Shown here: piece after piece, positions 1-8,801 of the stretch | Numbering within the stretch: the first letter of the stretch is position 1 | How the letters are laid out: each line of letters begins with the position of its first letter | Origin: Chloroflexota bacterium | Lineage (GTDB): Bacteria; Chloroflexota; Anaerolineae; Anaerolineales; UBA4823 | Assembly (NCBI GenBank): GCA_012516075.1 | Contig: JAAYXE010000031.1 | Coordinates: 1-64,000, forward strand | Direction of reading: 5' to 3' | DNA: 64,000 nt | The notes under the pieces: generated by a model | What the model was told of the DNA's origin: nothing | The model's input: the letters and a program-made list of their open reading frames with translations, nothing else | Databases searched by the model: none | Position numbers and translations under genes: made by a program

Positions 1-265
1 GAGGTGTTGTTCCCGTGGCAGTCAGGGTCGCCGTCAGTGTGGGGGTTGGGGTTTCTGTTAAGGTGGGCGCCAGGCTGGGAGAAGGGGTGACGGTGAACGT
101 TGCCGTCAGGGTGAATGTGGGGGTAGCCGTCTGATCCGGAAGCGCCGCCCGCTGCTGCACCTGATTAACCAGAAAAAGACCTGCACAATAACAGGGCAGG
201 GTCGCCAGGATAATGGCGACCAGGATGTATCGAATACGGAAACGGGTTTCCGGGTCGAGGCTCAT
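1..265 (-). CDS. Membrane-anchored protein with Thr/Pro-rich linker, truncated by window edge
   Basis: The frame is open from an ATG at 265 to the left edge, 88 codons, so only the N-terminus is seen. It begins MSLDPETRFRIRYILV, a short basic cytoplasmic stretch followed by one hydrophobic segment (about residues 12-33) that should anchor the protein in the membrane. After it comes a low-complexity region of Thr-Pro-Thr repeats typical of extracytoplasmic linkers. A Shine-Dalgarno-like AGGA lies 6 nt before the ATG, and a good promoter lies about 50 bp upstream on the same strand. The functional domain is outside the window, so no function is assigned. Transcription diverges from the PIG-L gene at 411. 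Confidence 0.7.
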   Translation of the reverse strand, partial: MSLDPETRFRIRYILVAIILATLPCYCAGLFLVNQVQQRAALPDQTATPTFTLTATFTVTPSPSLAPTLTETPTPTLTATLTATGTTP

Positions 266-311
266 AGATGTTTCCTGGATCTGCAGCCTTTTTCCTTCAA
301 GTGGTTTCTTG

Positions 312-340
312 ATGATAACACTGCCCCGCAGGTGTGGCAA
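312..340 (-). promoter_or_regulatory. Sigma70-type promoter for the left-edge gene
   Basis: On the minus strand TTGCCA (340-335) and TATCAT (317-312) are separated by 17 nt, a near-consensus arrangement. It points toward the truncated gene that starts at 265. Confidence 0.6.
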
Positions 341-410
341 GCCTGCATGCACGGGCACACGCAGCGGTAAAGTAACTTCACTCTACGGGAATCAGGGGTA
401 AAATCAGTCT

Positions 411-1160
411 GTGAACTGGATATTTCTCTCCCCCCATCTCGATGATGTCGCTCTTTCCTGCGCCGGCCTGGTCTGGGAGCTTGCACAGGCCGGTGAAGGG
501 GTACAGGTCTGGACCATCTGTGCCGGCTCACCAACCGCCGGCGAGCTGTCTCCATTTGCAAGCTCGCTGCACCGGCGGTGGGAGACGGGGGATGATGCGA
601 CCCGGCTGCGCCGCGAGGAAGATCTGCTCGCCTGCCGGCGTATGCAGGCGGAATGCCGCCATTTTTCGATCCCCGACTGTATTTACCGCCGCGATTCTGC
701 AGGCAATTTCCTGTATGCGGACGAGGAAGCGCTCTTCGGTGAGTTCAACCCTGCGGAAGAAAGCCTGGTGAGCGCTTTGAGCGCCGAACTGCAGCAGCAC
801 CTGACCGGGGATGCGCAGGTGGTATCCCCACTGACGATTGGTGGTCATGTGGATCACCAGCTCACACGCCGGGCGGCGGAAGCGCTGCAGGTACCTCTGT
901 GGTATTACGCCGATTACCCTTATATACTCAAGGAGCACGGCGGGCTGGAACGCCTGCAGCAGCAGGGTTGGGAAGCCAGGTTATTCCCGGTCTCCCCGCA
1001 GGGGCTGCAGGCCTGGCAGGATGCTGTGGCTGCTTACCGCTCACAGATCAGCAGCTTCTGGGCTGGGGAGGGTGAGATGCGGGCGGCGATGCAGGCGTAC
1101 TGCGAGGAAATGAACGGCGTAAGGCTGTGGCGCAAAGGCGCAGTCCCCCCACATCCCTGA
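411..1160 (+). CDS. PIG-L/LmbE family deacetylase
   Basis: This 249-residue protein belongs to the PIG-L (LmbE) zinc-dependent N-deacetylase family. The N-terminal strand ends in the metal-binding motif PHLDD at residues 8-12, and the second metal-ligand region is GGHVDH at residues 144-149, so the His, Asp and His zinc ligands and the Asp general base all appear present. No signal peptide is seen, so it should be cytoplasmic. The family removes N-acetyl groups from GlcNAc-containing glycoconjugates; the substrate here cannot be told. The start is a GTG; an AGGGG element lies 12 nt upstream, a slightly long spacing. The gene stands alone, divergent from the left-edge gene and followed by the greA promoter. 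Confidence 0.85.
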   Translation: MNWIFLSPHLDDVALSCAGLVWELAQAGEGVQVWTICAGSPTAGELSPFASSLHRRWETGDDATRLRREEDLLACRRMQAECRHFSIPDCIYRRDSAGNFLYADEEALFGEFNPAEESLVSALSAELQQHLTGDAQVVSPLTIGGHVDHQLTRRAAEALQVPLWYYADYPYILKEHGGLERLQQQGWEARLFPVSPQGLQAWQDAVAAYRSQISSFWAGEGEMRAAMQAYCEEMNGVRLWRKGAVPPHP

Positions 1161-1186
1161 CGGCAGCCGCTGGAGCTGTTCAAATC

Positions 1187-1215
1187 TTGCACTTCAATTA
1201 AAGTTATGCTACAAT
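1187..1215 (+). promoter_or_regulatory. Sigma70-type promoter of greA
   Basis: TTGCAC (1187-1192) and TACAAT (1210-1215) are separated by exactly 17 nt, a near-consensus promoter about 130 nt before the greA start. It implies a 5' leader of roughly 120 nt in which I see no recognisable riboswitch. Confidence 0.65.
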
Positions 1216-1346
1216 TCTACAGCGGCGGCAGGAATGGGGAATTCCGGATCGCCGCTCTCGTTTTCTGCTCAGGCCAGCGTGTAGTTACTACACCGGTCGG
1301 AGTCTTTTTCATTTTAGACCGTTTTATCAGCTAGTAGGGATTGAAA

Positions 1347-1808
1347 ATGCCCCCATCTTTCTTAACACGTCAGGGTTATCAAAAGCTTCAGGAAGAACTG
1401 GAATACTTGCGTACGGTGAAGCGGCAGGAAGTCGCCGACCGTTTGCATGAGGCAATGGAGGGCGGCGAGCTCATCGAGGATGCGGAGTATGAAGCTGCCA
1501 AAAATGAGCAGGCGTTTGTCGAAGGGCGCATCCAGGAGCTCGAAATCCTGCTGGCAAATGCACGCATTATTGAGGAAACAGGAAAACGCGATGTCGTTCA
1601 GGTGGCAGCGCGTGTCACCATTCAGGAGGATGATACGGAACCTGAGGAATACATCATCGTAGGTCCTGCCGAAGCCAACCCGCGCGAAGGGAAAATATCA
1701 AACGAATCGCCCCTCGGCCGCGCGTTGATGGATCATCGCGCCGGGGATCGCGTTCGTGTGGATGCCCCCGGCGGCTCCTTCTACGTTCGTATTTTGAAGG
1801 TGGAGTAA
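1347..1808 (+). CDS. greA: Transcription elongation factor GreA
   Basis: GreA stimulates transcript cleavage by backtracked RNA polymerase. The 153-residue product has the expected layout: an N-terminal antiparallel coiled coil (about residues 1-75) carrying the acidic tip segment around GGELIEDAEYEAAKNEQ, then a C-terminal FKBP-like domain ending SFYVRILKVE. The length matches the family (about 155-160). I place the start at ATG 1347 rather than the in-frame TTG 1341, because AGGGA (1336-1340) is ideally spaced from 1347 and too close to 1341. The gene has its own promoter and is closed by a strong terminator, so it is monocistronic. Confidence 0.95.
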   Translation: MPPSFLTRQGYQKLQEELEYLRTVKRQEVADRLHEAMEGGELIEDAEYEAAKNEQAFVEGRIQELEILLANARIIEETGKRDVVQVAARVTIQEDDTEPEEYIIVGPAEANPREGKISNESPLGRALMDHRAGDRVRVDAPGGSFYVRILKVE

Positions 1809-1830
1809 TTCTGGGGCGCTGCTCAAAATC

Positions 1831-1870
1831 GCCCCGCGCAGATTCACTTTGCGCGGGGCTTTTTGTTTGT
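1831..1870 (+). terminator. Rho-independent terminator of greA
   Basis: A perfect 10-bp GC-rich stem (1831-1840 with 1850-1859, loop 9 nt) is followed by a T-rich tract at 1860-1870. It lies directly after the greA stop codon. Confidence 0.9.
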
Positions 1871-1921
1871 AAATTGTGCTATCATCGCTAAAATGTTTTT
1901 ACTCTGTTAAAGGAACACGTT

Positions 1922-3442
1922 ATGGCATACGAATACACCAACCTAGAAAAAGCCAGGCTGGAGAAAATTAATACACTGCGTGCTGAGGGGATTGAACCTT
2001 ATCCAAACCGGGTTAACCGCACGCATACCAGCCAGCAGGCGATCCGGTTATTCGAAGAGGCTGAAGCAGCCGGGAGCGAAGAGTCGGTGCAGGTGACCCT
2101 GGCCGGACGGCTGCGTTCGATGCGTCCAATGGGGAACGTTGTTTTCGCACATATTGAAGATGGTGATGGGCGTGTCCAGCTCTTTTTCCGCGCCAACGAT
2201 CTCGGGAAAGAGCAGTTGAAATTCTTCACCCGTGAATTTGATCTGGGCGATTTTATTGAGGCTGCGGGTGAGATGTTCCGCACGCGCGCCGGTGAGGTCA
2301 CGCTGCGTGTTGAATCTTTCCGCATGCTGGCCAAGGCGATCACACCGCTCCCGCCCGCCAAAGATCAGGTAGTCGACGGCGAGGTGATCCGCTACGCCAC
2401 ACTTTCCGAACCCGAGCTGCGCTACCGGCAGCGCTATGCCGACCTGGCGGTAAACCCCGAAGTGCGCCAGATCTTCCGCACCCGTGCGGCGGTGGTGCGC
2501 GCCCTGCGCGAATATCTGGATTCACACGGCTTTCTCGAGGTGGAAACGCCGATCCTGCAGCCCATTTACGGCGGTGCGGCTGCACGACCCTTTATTACCC
2601 ATCACAACCAGCTCAAGCAGGATCTCTATCTGCGTATCTCTTTTGAGCTTTACCTCAAGCGCCTGCTTGTGGGCGGCTTCGAGCGCGTGTACGAGATCGG
2701 GCGCGATTTTCGCAATGAAGGGGTCGACCGCACGCACAACCCTGAATTCACGCAGTTAGAGTTCTATATGGCGTATGCGGATTACTACCAGATCATGGAG
2801 TTCTCGGAGAACATGATCGCATATGTGGCCGACAAGGTCCTCGGAACGCGCAAGCTGGTCTATCAGGGGAAAGAAATCGACCTCAATCCCCCCTGGCGGC
2901 GCCTGGAGCTGCGTGAGGGCCTGATCGAAGCCACCGGCATTGATATCGAGGAGCACCCTACGGCCGAGAGTCTGGCTGAAGCCATGCGCGCCCGCGGTAT
3001 GCAGGTGGATCCCAATGCTCCACGCGGTAAGTTAATTGACGGGCTGCTCGGAGATTACCTGGAACCCACCCTGATCCAGCCCACTTTCCTCTACAACTAT
3101 CCGCGCGACATCTCTCCCCTGGCCAAGAGCCAGCCGGGCAACAGCCAGATCGTGGAACGTTTTGAGGGCTTCATGGCCGGGATGGAGCTGTGCAACGCCT
3201 TCACCGAGCTGAACGACCCTCTGGATCAGGAAGCGCGCTTCATCGAAATGGGGCGCTCCTACGAGCGTGATGACGAACAGCGTCATCCCATGGACGAAGA
3301 CTACCTGCGTGCAATGCGCTACGGCATGCCGCCGAACGGTGGTTACGGTATCGGCGTCGACCGGCTGACCATGCTGTTTACCGACAGCCCGAATATTCGC
3401 GAGGTCATCCTGTTCCCGCACCTGCGCTCACGTGAGGAATGA
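1922..3442 (+). CDS. lysS: Lysyl-tRNA synthetase, class II
   Basis: LysS charges tRNA-Lys. The 506-residue protein has an N-terminal OB-fold anticodon-binding domain (about residues 55-150) and the class II catalytic core. Motif 2 is visible around residues 260-275 (RDFRNEGVDRTHNPEFTQ) and motif 3 near residues 474-486 (GIGVDRLTM), and the protein ends with the usual ILFPHLR tail. The length is typical of bacterial LysS. The start ATG is preceded by AAAGGAA at good spacing. Its promoter is uncertain: a TATCAT at 1880-1885 is a possible -10 box without a good -35. The next gene, serS, has its own promoter and leader, so the two synthetase genes are regulated separately. Confidence 0.97.
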   Translation: MAYEYTNLEKARLEKINTLRAEGIEPYPNRVNRTHTSQQAIRLFEEAEAAGSEESVQVTLAGRLRSMRPMGNVVFAHIEDGDGRVQLFFRANDLGKEQLKFFTREFDLGDFIEAAGEMFRTRAGEVTLRVESFRMLAKAITPLPPAKDQVVDGEVIRYATLSEPELRYRQRYADLAVNPEVRQIFRTRAAVVRALREYLDSHGFLEVETPILQPIYGGAAARPFITHHNQLKQDLYLRISFELYLKRLLVGGFERVYEIGRDFRNEGVDRTHNPEFTQLEFYMAYADYYQIMEFSENMIAYVADKVLGTRKLVYQGKEIDLNPPWRRLELREGLIEATGIDIEEHPTAESLAEAMRARGMQVDPNAPRGKLIDGLLGDYLEPTLIQPTFLYNYPRDISPLAKSQPGNSQIVERFEGFMAGMELCNAFTELNDPLDQEARFIEMGRSYERDDEQRHPMDEDYLRAMRYGMPPNGGYGIGVDRLTMLFTDSPNIREVILFPHLRSREE

Positions 3443-3472
3443 TGGTGCGCAACGCCCGCTGCCGGGTTGTGC

Positions 3473-3500
3473 TTGACATGCGGTGTGTCTTCGTTATAAT
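3473..3500 (+). promoter_or_regulatory. Consensus sigma70 promoter of the serS T-box transcript
   Basis: TTGACA (3473-3478) and TATAAT (3495-3500) are both perfect consensus hexamers, spaced 16 nt apart. Initiation near 3507 would give a leader of about 365 nt that carries the T-box. Confidence 0.9.
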
Positions 3501-3506
3501 CTAAGG

Positions 3507-3790
3507 AAATTGATCGTATTTGTGACCAGCGCGGAGACAAGTACGCTCTCAAACCTTACAGAGAGCTGCCGGGTGGTGCGAGGCAGCAGGATCAGGGAGC
3601 GGAAATCCCCTCCGTCGGCCTGAACTGGCCAGTTACCCCCGCAGGGGTCAGCTGCTGCGGCTGATCGTAAGGGGGACGGGTGCGCCCGTTAGCGCGTACA
3701 AGAGGCTGTTCCCCTTCTGGGGAGCAGTGAAAGCAGGTGGCACCACGAACGCCCCCCTCGTCCTGCCAGACGAGCGGGGGCTGTTTTATT
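3507..3790 (+). promoter_or_regulatory. T-box leader controlling serS
   Basis: The leader between promoter and serS has T-box riboswitch hallmarks. A Stem I region at about 3528-3640 contains the segment AGAGAGC followed by the distal-loop-like GGTGGTGCGAGGCAGC. A T-box sequence AGGTGGCACCACG lies at 3735-3747, directly before an intrinsic terminator. The four bases TGGC (3738-3741) would pair with an uncharged tRNA ending GCCA, which fits tRNA-Ser (discriminator G). A UCC serine codon at 3606-3608, between GGAAA and CCTCC, is the best specifier candidate; another UCC occurs at 3611-3613. Uncharged tRNA-Ser should therefore stabilise the antiterminator and switch serS on during serine starvation. 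The overall call is firm; the specifier position is tentative. Confidence 0.9.
3751..3789 (+). terminator. Terminator of the serS T-box
   Basis: A long GC-rich stem, GCCCCC-CTCGTC (about 3751-3762) pairing with GACGAG-CGGGGGC (about 3769-3781), is followed by TTTT at 3784-3787. It begins just after the T-box sequence and is mutually exclusive with the antiterminator. Confidence 0.88.
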
Positions 3791-3873
3791 CTCGCTAGAA
3801 GGTCAGGCCATAACTCTGTGAGATTTGTTACACCCTGCAGTCACCTGGCCTTCCATCATCAGGAGGTGCTGTG

Positions 3874-5190
3874 ATGTTAGATATCAATCTCATTCGTGAC
3901 AATCCAGAGCTGGTTCGCAAGGCGCTCAGGGACCGGCAGATGGAACCGGAACCGGTGGATATCATCCTTGGACTGGACGAGCAGCGGAGAACGCTGATCC
4001 AGGAGGTCGAAGCGCTCAAAGCGGAGCGCAACACCGGATCGAAGGAAATCGGCCGTACAAAAGACCCGCAAGAGCGCCAGGCAAAGATCGAGGCCATGCG
4101 CGTCATCGGAGAGCGCATCAGTGCGCTGGACGATGAACTGCGCCAGGTGGAAGCCCGCCTGAACGACGTTCTGGCCGGACTACCGAACATCCCCGATCCA
4201 CGCGTGCCGTACGGCAGGGATGAGCACGAAAATGTGGTGCTGCGCACCGTCGGCGAGATTCCCGAGTTCGACTTTGAGCCGCTGCCTCACTGGGACCTGG
4301 GGCCGAAGTTGGGGATCATCAATTTCGAACAGGGCGTAAAGATCACCGGTTCGCGCTTCTACGTGCTCAGCGGTGCGGGGGCCAGGCTGCAGCGCGCCCT
4401 GATTTCGTGGATGCTCGATCTGCACACTCGCCAGGGATACCTCGAAAAGTACCCGCCTTTCATGATCCGCGAGGAAACGCTGTTCGGCGCCGGTCAGCTG
4501 CCGAAATTCCGCGACAACCTGTACAAGGATTATGAAGAAGACCTGTTTATGGTGCCGACTGCGGAGGTACCGCTCACCGGGCTGCACATGAACGAGATCC
4601 TGGATGAGCGCAGTCTGCCGCTGCGCTACACCGCTTACACACCCTGCTTCCGGCGAGAGAAAATGAGCGCCGGGCGGGATGTGCGCGGCATTAAGCGCGG
4701 TCACCAGTTTGACAAGGTCGAGATGTACATCTTCTCCAAACCGGAAGACTCGGAAGCGGAACTGGAGAAGATGCGCCAGGATGCCGAGCAGACCTGCGCT
4801 GAGCTGGGCCTGACCTACCGGGTTGTACAGCTCTGCACCGGTGACCTGGGCTTCGGGTCGAGCATTACCTATGATATTGAGGTCTGGGCTCCCGGTGGGG
4901 GAGAGTGGCTGGAGGGCTCGTCGGTCTCGAACGTGACCGATTTCCAGGCGCGGCGGGCCAATATCAAATACCGGCCGGCGGACGGCGGGCGGGCCCGCCT
5001 GGTGCACACCCTTAACGGGTCGGGCCTGGGGCTGCCGCGCACATTGATCGCTGTCATGGAGAACTACCAGCAGGCCGATGGTTCGATCGTGGTGCCTGAG
5101 GTGCTTCGCCCCTGGATGGGCGGCATCGATGTGATCCGTCCGGAAGATGTACAGACGGCACCGCAGGATGCAGTTAAGGAACAGTCCTGA
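3874..5190 (+). CDS. serS: Seryl-tRNA synthetase
   Basis: SerS charges tRNA-Ser. The 438-residue product has the N-terminal long coiled-coil arm (about residues 1-110) that grips the tRNA variable arm, then the class II core. Motif 2 is [20 protein letters not shown] and motif 3 begins [19 protein letters not shown]. The length is normal. ATG 3874 is preferred to the adjacent GTG 3871 because AGGAGGT (3861-3867) is 6 nt from the ATG. The gene is under T-box control. Its TGA overlaps the ATG of the next gene (TGATG), so the downstream membrane protein should be translationally coupled and share the serine response. Confidence 0.97.
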   Translation: MLDINLIRDNPELVRKALRDRQMEPEPVDIILGLDEQRRTLIQEVEALKAERNTGSKEIGRTKDPQERQAKIEAMRVIGERISALDDELRQVEARLNDVLAGLPNIPDPRVPYGRDEHENVVLRTVGEIPEFDFEPLPHWDLGPKLGIINFEQGVKITGSRFYVLSGAGARLQRALISWMLDLHTRQGYLEKYPPFMIREETLFGAGQLPKFRDNLYKDYEEDLFMVPTAEVPLTGLHMNEILDERSLPLRYTAYTPCFRREKMSAGRDVRGIKRGHQFDKVEMYIFSKPEDSEAELEKMRQDAEQTCAELGLTYRVVQLCTGDLGFGSSITYDIEVWAPGGGEWLEGSSVSNVTDFQARRANIKYRPADGGRARLVHTLNGSGLGLPRTLIAVMENYQQADGSIVVPEVLRPWMGGIDVIRPEDVQTAPQDAVKEQS

Positions 5191-5693
5191 TGCCTGAATT
5201 ATCGGGCATGACCCTGTTTGTGGTCATCCAGTTGTTCATGCTCCTGGGCCTGGTCGTGCTGGTCATCCCCATCTTCCCCGGGCTGGTGGTCGTGTGGCTG
5301 GCCGCGCTGGTTTACGGGCTGATCGCCGGCTGGGAGCCTCTGGGGATCGTCCTCTTCGTGATCATCACGATCCTGATGATCGTTGGCAGCCTGATCGATA
5401 ACCTGATGATGGGGGCGGGGGCGCGCAAAAGCGGGGCCTCCTGGCTGACCATCGGGGTTGCTCTGGGAGCCGGAATCCTGGGGACGCTGATCCTCCCGCC
5501 TTTTGGAGGCCTGATCGCCGCGCCGTTATCCGTGCTGCTGCTGGAATACCGCCGCATCGGCGATTGGGAAAAGGCCTGGGCCTCCCTGCGCGGGCTGATC
5601 GCCGGCTGGGGATTATCTTACTTTGTGCGCCTGGGGATCGGGTTCTTGCTGATGGCCCTCTGGTGGGTGTGGGTCTGGGCTGCTGGTACGTAA
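5190..5693 (+). CDS. DUF456-type small integral membrane protein
   Basis: The 167-residue product is almost entirely hydrophobic. There are four to five likely transmembrane segments, roughly residues 9-28, 30-45, 52-72, 84-105 and 140-163, with Gly-rich helices and a GTLILPPFGGLIAAPL hairpin typical of DUF456 proteins. No catalytic motif is visible and the family has no settled function. The start codon overlaps the serS stop, so it is the second gene of the T-box-controlled transcript. A strong terminator follows at once. The family name is assigned from memory of the Gly/Pro pattern. Confidence 0.75.
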   Translation: MPELSGMTLFVVIQLFMLLGLVVLVIPIFPGLVVVWLAALVYGLIAGWEPLGIVLFVIITILMIVGSLIDNLMMGAGARKSGASWLTIGVALGAGILGTLILPPFGGLIAAPLSVLLLEYRRIGDWEKAWASLRGLIAGWGLSYFVRLGIGFLLMALWWVWVWAAGT

Positions 5694-5720
5694 CAGGGGC
5701 AGCCTGCAGGAAGAAACTCG

Positions 5721-5753
5721 CAGCACGGCCGGAATACGGCCGTGCTGTTTTTT
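5721..5753 (+). terminator. Terminator of the serS operon
   Basis: A perfect 11-bp stem (5721-5731 with 5737-5747) with a 5-nt loop is followed by six T residues at 5748-5753. The T tract touches the end of the convergent HEAT-repeat gene. Confidence 0.92.
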
Positions 5754-6345
5754 ACGGTTTGAAAAAGCTCATTCCAACGCCCATGCGGTCCAGCCCTTCA
5801 GAAGCCCAGTATTCCATCAACGTGGAGTCTGCTTCAAGGGCTCTGAACAGCGCCGGGATGGCGCGCCGGTCGCCGATATATGCCAGGGCGCGCACGGCGC
5901 GAATGCGGGCGGGATGGGAGCCACTCTCCAGCACTTCCAGCAGCTTGGGCACGGCCGGTTCGCCTGCAGCGATCAGCGCCTCTCTAGCCAGATCTGCGCA
6001 CAGGGTGTCCGGATCGTCCAGTGCCGCACTCAGTGCCGGCACAGCTCTGGGGCTGCGCTGGCGCGCCAGGCCCAGGGCTGCACACTGCCGCAGGCTGGGA
6101 TCCGGACTCTGCAGGGCCTCAATGAGGATCTCCACAGCCTGCGGGTCGTCAATTTCGGCCAGGGCGCGCAGAATCCACCAGCGGCGATCTACCGCACTGC
6201 TCGCATCCTCGTTTTCCCTCTGCCAGTGTTCGCGCAGGGCTTTCACTGCCGCCAGGCCGTGAGCCGCGAAAGCGGGGGCCGCTGCTTCCGCCTGTTCCTC
6301 GTCGCCGCTGAACAACTGCTCGAACAGGGTCTGGAGGGTTTCCAT
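5752..6345 (-). CDS. HEAT-repeat protein
   Basis: This 197-residue cytoplasmic protein is built of helical repeats of the HEAT/PBS-lyase type. Four units are readable after an acidic N-terminal helix, each with the pattern of a short helix, Asp-Pro or Asp-Arg, Ala-Val/Ile-Pro-Xaa-Leu and a second helix, for example DDPQAVEILIEALQSPDPSL and DRRAIPALFRALEAD. Such repeats form a solenoid for protein binding; no enzymatic residue is evident. It starts 5 nt after the stop of the upstream Trm112-like gene, so the two are co-transcribed. Confidence 0.85.
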   Translation of the reverse strand: METLQTLFEQLFSGDEEQAEAAAPAFAAHGLAAVKALREHWQRENEDASSAVDRRWWILRALAEIDDPQAVEILIEALQSPDPSLRQCAALGLARQRSPRAVPALSAALDDPDTLCADLAREALIAAGEPAVPKLLEVLESGSHPARIRAVRALAYIGDRRAIPALFRALEADSTLMEYWASEGLDRMGVGMSFFKP

Positions 6346-6350
6346 TTTGA

Positions 6351-6569
6351 CTACTCAGCAGGAGGGGGGACGGGCAGATCCTTGACCTCAACCTCGCGCC
6401 ACTTATCCCCTTCTTCAATCAACATCACAGGGATGTCATCACGAATGGGGTATTTACGCCCGCAGTCCTGGCAGACCAGCCACGATTCGGCGACATAATC
6501 CAGCAGGCCATCCCGTTCACGGACGCAGGCCGGGCAGCGCAGTATCTCGAGTAAGTCTTTACTGACCAT
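6351..6569 (-). CDS. Trm112-like / UPF0434 zinc-ribbon protein
   Basis: The 72-residue protein matches the Trm112p-like (YcaR/UPF0434) family. It starts with KDLLEILRCPAC, has a second Cys pair in LVCQDCGRKYPI and ends the core with DDIPVMLIEE. The two CxxC pairs should hold one zinc. Trm112-type proteins act as small activating partners of methyltransferases or other enzymes; the partner here is unknown. AGGAG stands at good spacing before the ATG. A TATAAT on the minus strand at 6645-6640 could be its -10 box, without a good -35. Confidence 0.88.
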   Translation of the reverse strand: MVSKDLLEILRCPACVRERDGLLDYVAESWLVCQDCGRKYPIRDDIPVMLIEEGDKWREVEVKDLPVPPPAE

Positions 6570-6649
6570 TGAATTCTCCTGATAGTTTGTTTTGAAGCGA
6601 TTGGCTCAGCAATCGAATCAGGGCAAAACAGTAAATGGAATTATACACA

Positions 6650-6687
6650 GAAAGAAACTGGCGGTGTTGGGTACCAACACCGCCAGT
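6650..6687 (-). terminator. Terminator of the VanW-family gene
   Basis: A perfect 14-bp inverted repeat (6657-6670 with 6674-6687, loop 3 nt) lies 28 bp past the stop of the vanW-like gene. On the minus strand it is followed by the T-rich TTTCTTTCTG. Confidence 0.88.
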
Positions 6688-6714
6688 CAATCTGGTATGG
6701 ATTATTCCGGCGGA

Positions 6715-8574
6715 TCATCCCTCGCCGCGGTTCTTCGGAATTTTGGTGCCCGGGCCGTACTCGTACACAGCCTGCCAGGGGACATAATGAGTGACGAAAT
6801 TGTCCTCCAGGTAGAGTTCCCCATTGCGGTAAACCCTGCGCACAATGCTTACGTCTGCACCTTCCACCTCGTAGTCCACCTTTTTAATCTCCCCTTTGGC
6901 CAGCTTGGGGTTTTCGTTGTAAACGGGTTCGGGGGGCGGTGTGACGTTCTTCAGCCCACTGGTGTGCCATTCCACCGTGCGACCGTCCGATGTGGAGTAA
7001 AACTTCCAGGTCAGGCTGACGTTGTCGTAGTAGGTCTCCATCAGGATGTAGTAGGGCGTATCGTTTTTGAACTTGAAATCAACGACGGGGACGAACACGG
7101 TCGCATCCAGGCCGGCCAGGCTGGGATCATACCCTCCCGAAGCGGTCTGTTCGTAGTACCCAACGCGGTAAGCGTGCGGGTACCTTTCCAGAATCGGATA
7201 CCCGCCGAAGAAAGCGGTGCGGAAGAGCGTGGTGCTCACCTGGCAGACCCCACCGCCAACGCCTTCGATGGTGCGGTCGCCGTAGATGATTAATGCCTCG
7301 GCATAGCCGTTATCCAGGCTGATATCGCCCAGCACTTCTGCCATAGAAAAAGTGGCTCCGGGCGGGACGAGCACACCGTGGAAGCGCGATGCTGCGGTGT
7401 GAATATTCTGGATGCGGCTGGCGCCGGATCCGTAGAAATAGCTGGTATGGGAGCTGACCAGCTCGGTGATTCCCAGATCGGCTGCTCTGACATCATTGCC
7501 AAATTCAGGCTCCTGGTAGTTGACAACCAGCGAGATCGTATGCTCGCCGCTGGCGATGCCCTCATTGATCGCCTGGATGGAAGCGTCGATATTGAGCCTG
7601 CGCCCGATCTTAGCGCTCTGGATCACTTCCAGCTGGCGTGTATCGTCATTAAAAATGTAGCGTGCGTTTTCCGGGTCGCGAGCGATTTGCGGCGCCAGCC
7701 CCTGCAGGAACGGTTTGAGTTCTTCGGACTTGAAGCGCAGCTGAAGCTGGGCGCCTTCCTCGGTCTCAACCCGTTCCACGGCCAGCATGCTCGCCAGTTT
7801 TTCGGGCTCGAAGATCCACGGACCAGGGTCGCCCTCGCCGGCATCTGGTAAAGTGATGGTCAGCGGCTGGCTGAGGATTTTGCGCGCTGCCTCAGCCTGT
7901 GCGCTTACATCGGCCACCAGCGGGGGTGTTTCCGCCACGGCCACTCCCAGGATACCGTCCGAGAAACTGCGCAGCTGGTCTTGAAGCGGGGCCAGCGTAG
8001 CCGGTACATCAACGCGGAGCCCAACCTGGCCGGGCGTGGCAACCACCTCCAGCCCTCTGATCTCCAGGTTGGCTTCAATCGTGGGCTTGTTAATCTGCTC
8101 CGCAATCTGGTTCACATAGGCGTAGGCCCTGGATTCTTCGTATACGGCCAGCGGCGGCAGATCGATTCCGTAATACCAGGCCCTGAACTGCTGCAGGACA
8201 CGGGTTACCGGGTCGCCCTGCCGGCCCACGCTGTAAGCGGCCAGCGCAGTAGCCTGAGAATCCAGATACATCCCCAGCTCGTTGGGGCGCGCGATCCATA
8301 CTTGATCTCCATACAGGAAAACGATGCGGCCTTTCTGGGCGAACTGCAGCTCTTCCTGGATCCGCTCCGCGGCCTGGTCAGGTGTGAGCCCCGAAACGTC
8401 TACCCCGAAGACGGAAACGCCCGGGTAGATCGTGCCGTAATAAACCATACTGTAGCCAACGGCGATGGCGATGAGCAGCACGACGAACAGGATCACCCCG
8501 CCCGTCATGGTAAGCAGCAGCCGTATGAACGTCGCCGGAGCAGATGATGGAGAAGTCGATCGGGATGGAGACAT
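6715..8574 (-). CDS. VanW family protein with peptidoglycan-binding-like domains
   Basis: The 619-residue protein has a short cytoplasmic N-terminus and a single transmembrane helix (about residues 17-45), so most of it is outside the membrane. Two domains of the kind often called PG_binding_4 follow (about residues 55-340, each with the GLTPDQAAERIQ-like start). A VanW domain then runs from about residue 370, with its hallmark segments HTAASRFHGVLVPPGATFS and GGGVCQVSTTLFRTAFFGG. VanW was first seen in vancomycin-resistance loci, but its biochemical role is unsettled; these proteins are widespread in Gram-positive-like bacteria and Chloroflexota. The ATG is preceded by AGGAAG. It is monocistronic with its own terminator and divergent from the PLP enzyme. 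Confidence 0.9.
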   Translation of the reverse strand: MSPSRSTSPSSAPATFIRLLLTMTGGVILFVVLLIAIAVGYSMVYYGTIYPGVSVFGVDVSGLTPDQAAERIQEELQFAQKGRIVFLYGDQVWIARPNELGMYLDSQATALAAYSVGRQGDPVTRVLQQFRAWYYGIDLPPLAVYEESRAYAYVNQIAEQINKPTIEANLEIRGLEVVATPGQVGLRVDVPATLAPLQDQLRSFSDGILGVAVAETPPLVADVSAQAEAARKILSQPLTITLPDAGEGDPGPWIFEPEKLASMLAVERVETEEGAQLQLRFKSEELKPFLQGLAPQIARDPENARYIFNDDTRQLEVIQSAKIGRRLNIDASIQAINEGIASGEHTISLVVNYQEPEFGNDVRAADLGITELVSSHTSYFYGSGASRIQNIHTAASRFHGVLVPPGATFSMAEVLGDISLDNGYAEALIIYGDRTIEGVGGGVCQVSTTLFRTAFFGGYPILERYPHAYRVGYYEQTASGGYDPSLAGLDATVFVPVVDFKFKNDTPYYILMETYYDNVSLTWKFYSTSDGRTVEWHTSGLKNVTPPPEPVYNENPKLAKGEIKKVDYEVEGADVSIVRRVYRNGELYLEDNFVTHYVPWQAVYEYGPGTKIPKNRGEG

Positions 8575-8752
8575 GTTTACTTCCTGGACACCACTGATAA
8601 AACTACCGCGTACACTCCACTAAGATGGTTCCTGACATAAATACCAACAGGCCTGCAGCCAACCCCCTCTATGGCTCTATTAACCTTTCTCAGGCTATTG
8701 TACCAAATGTGCTCAGCGCAGTTTTCCTGTGCAGCATGCTGATAAGAAGACG

Positions 8753-8758
8753 TATAAT
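8753..8758 (+). promoter_or_regulatory. Possible -10 box of the PLP-enzyme gene
   Basis: A perfect TATAAT lies 43 nt before the GTG start at 8802, in the divergent intergenic region. No convincing -35 hexamer sits 16-18 nt upstream, so the call is tentative. Confidence 0.4.
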
Positions 8759-8801
8759 CTGTAAAAGCCGTTCCTTTTAAATATGATGCCGGGAGGAGAT
8801 T

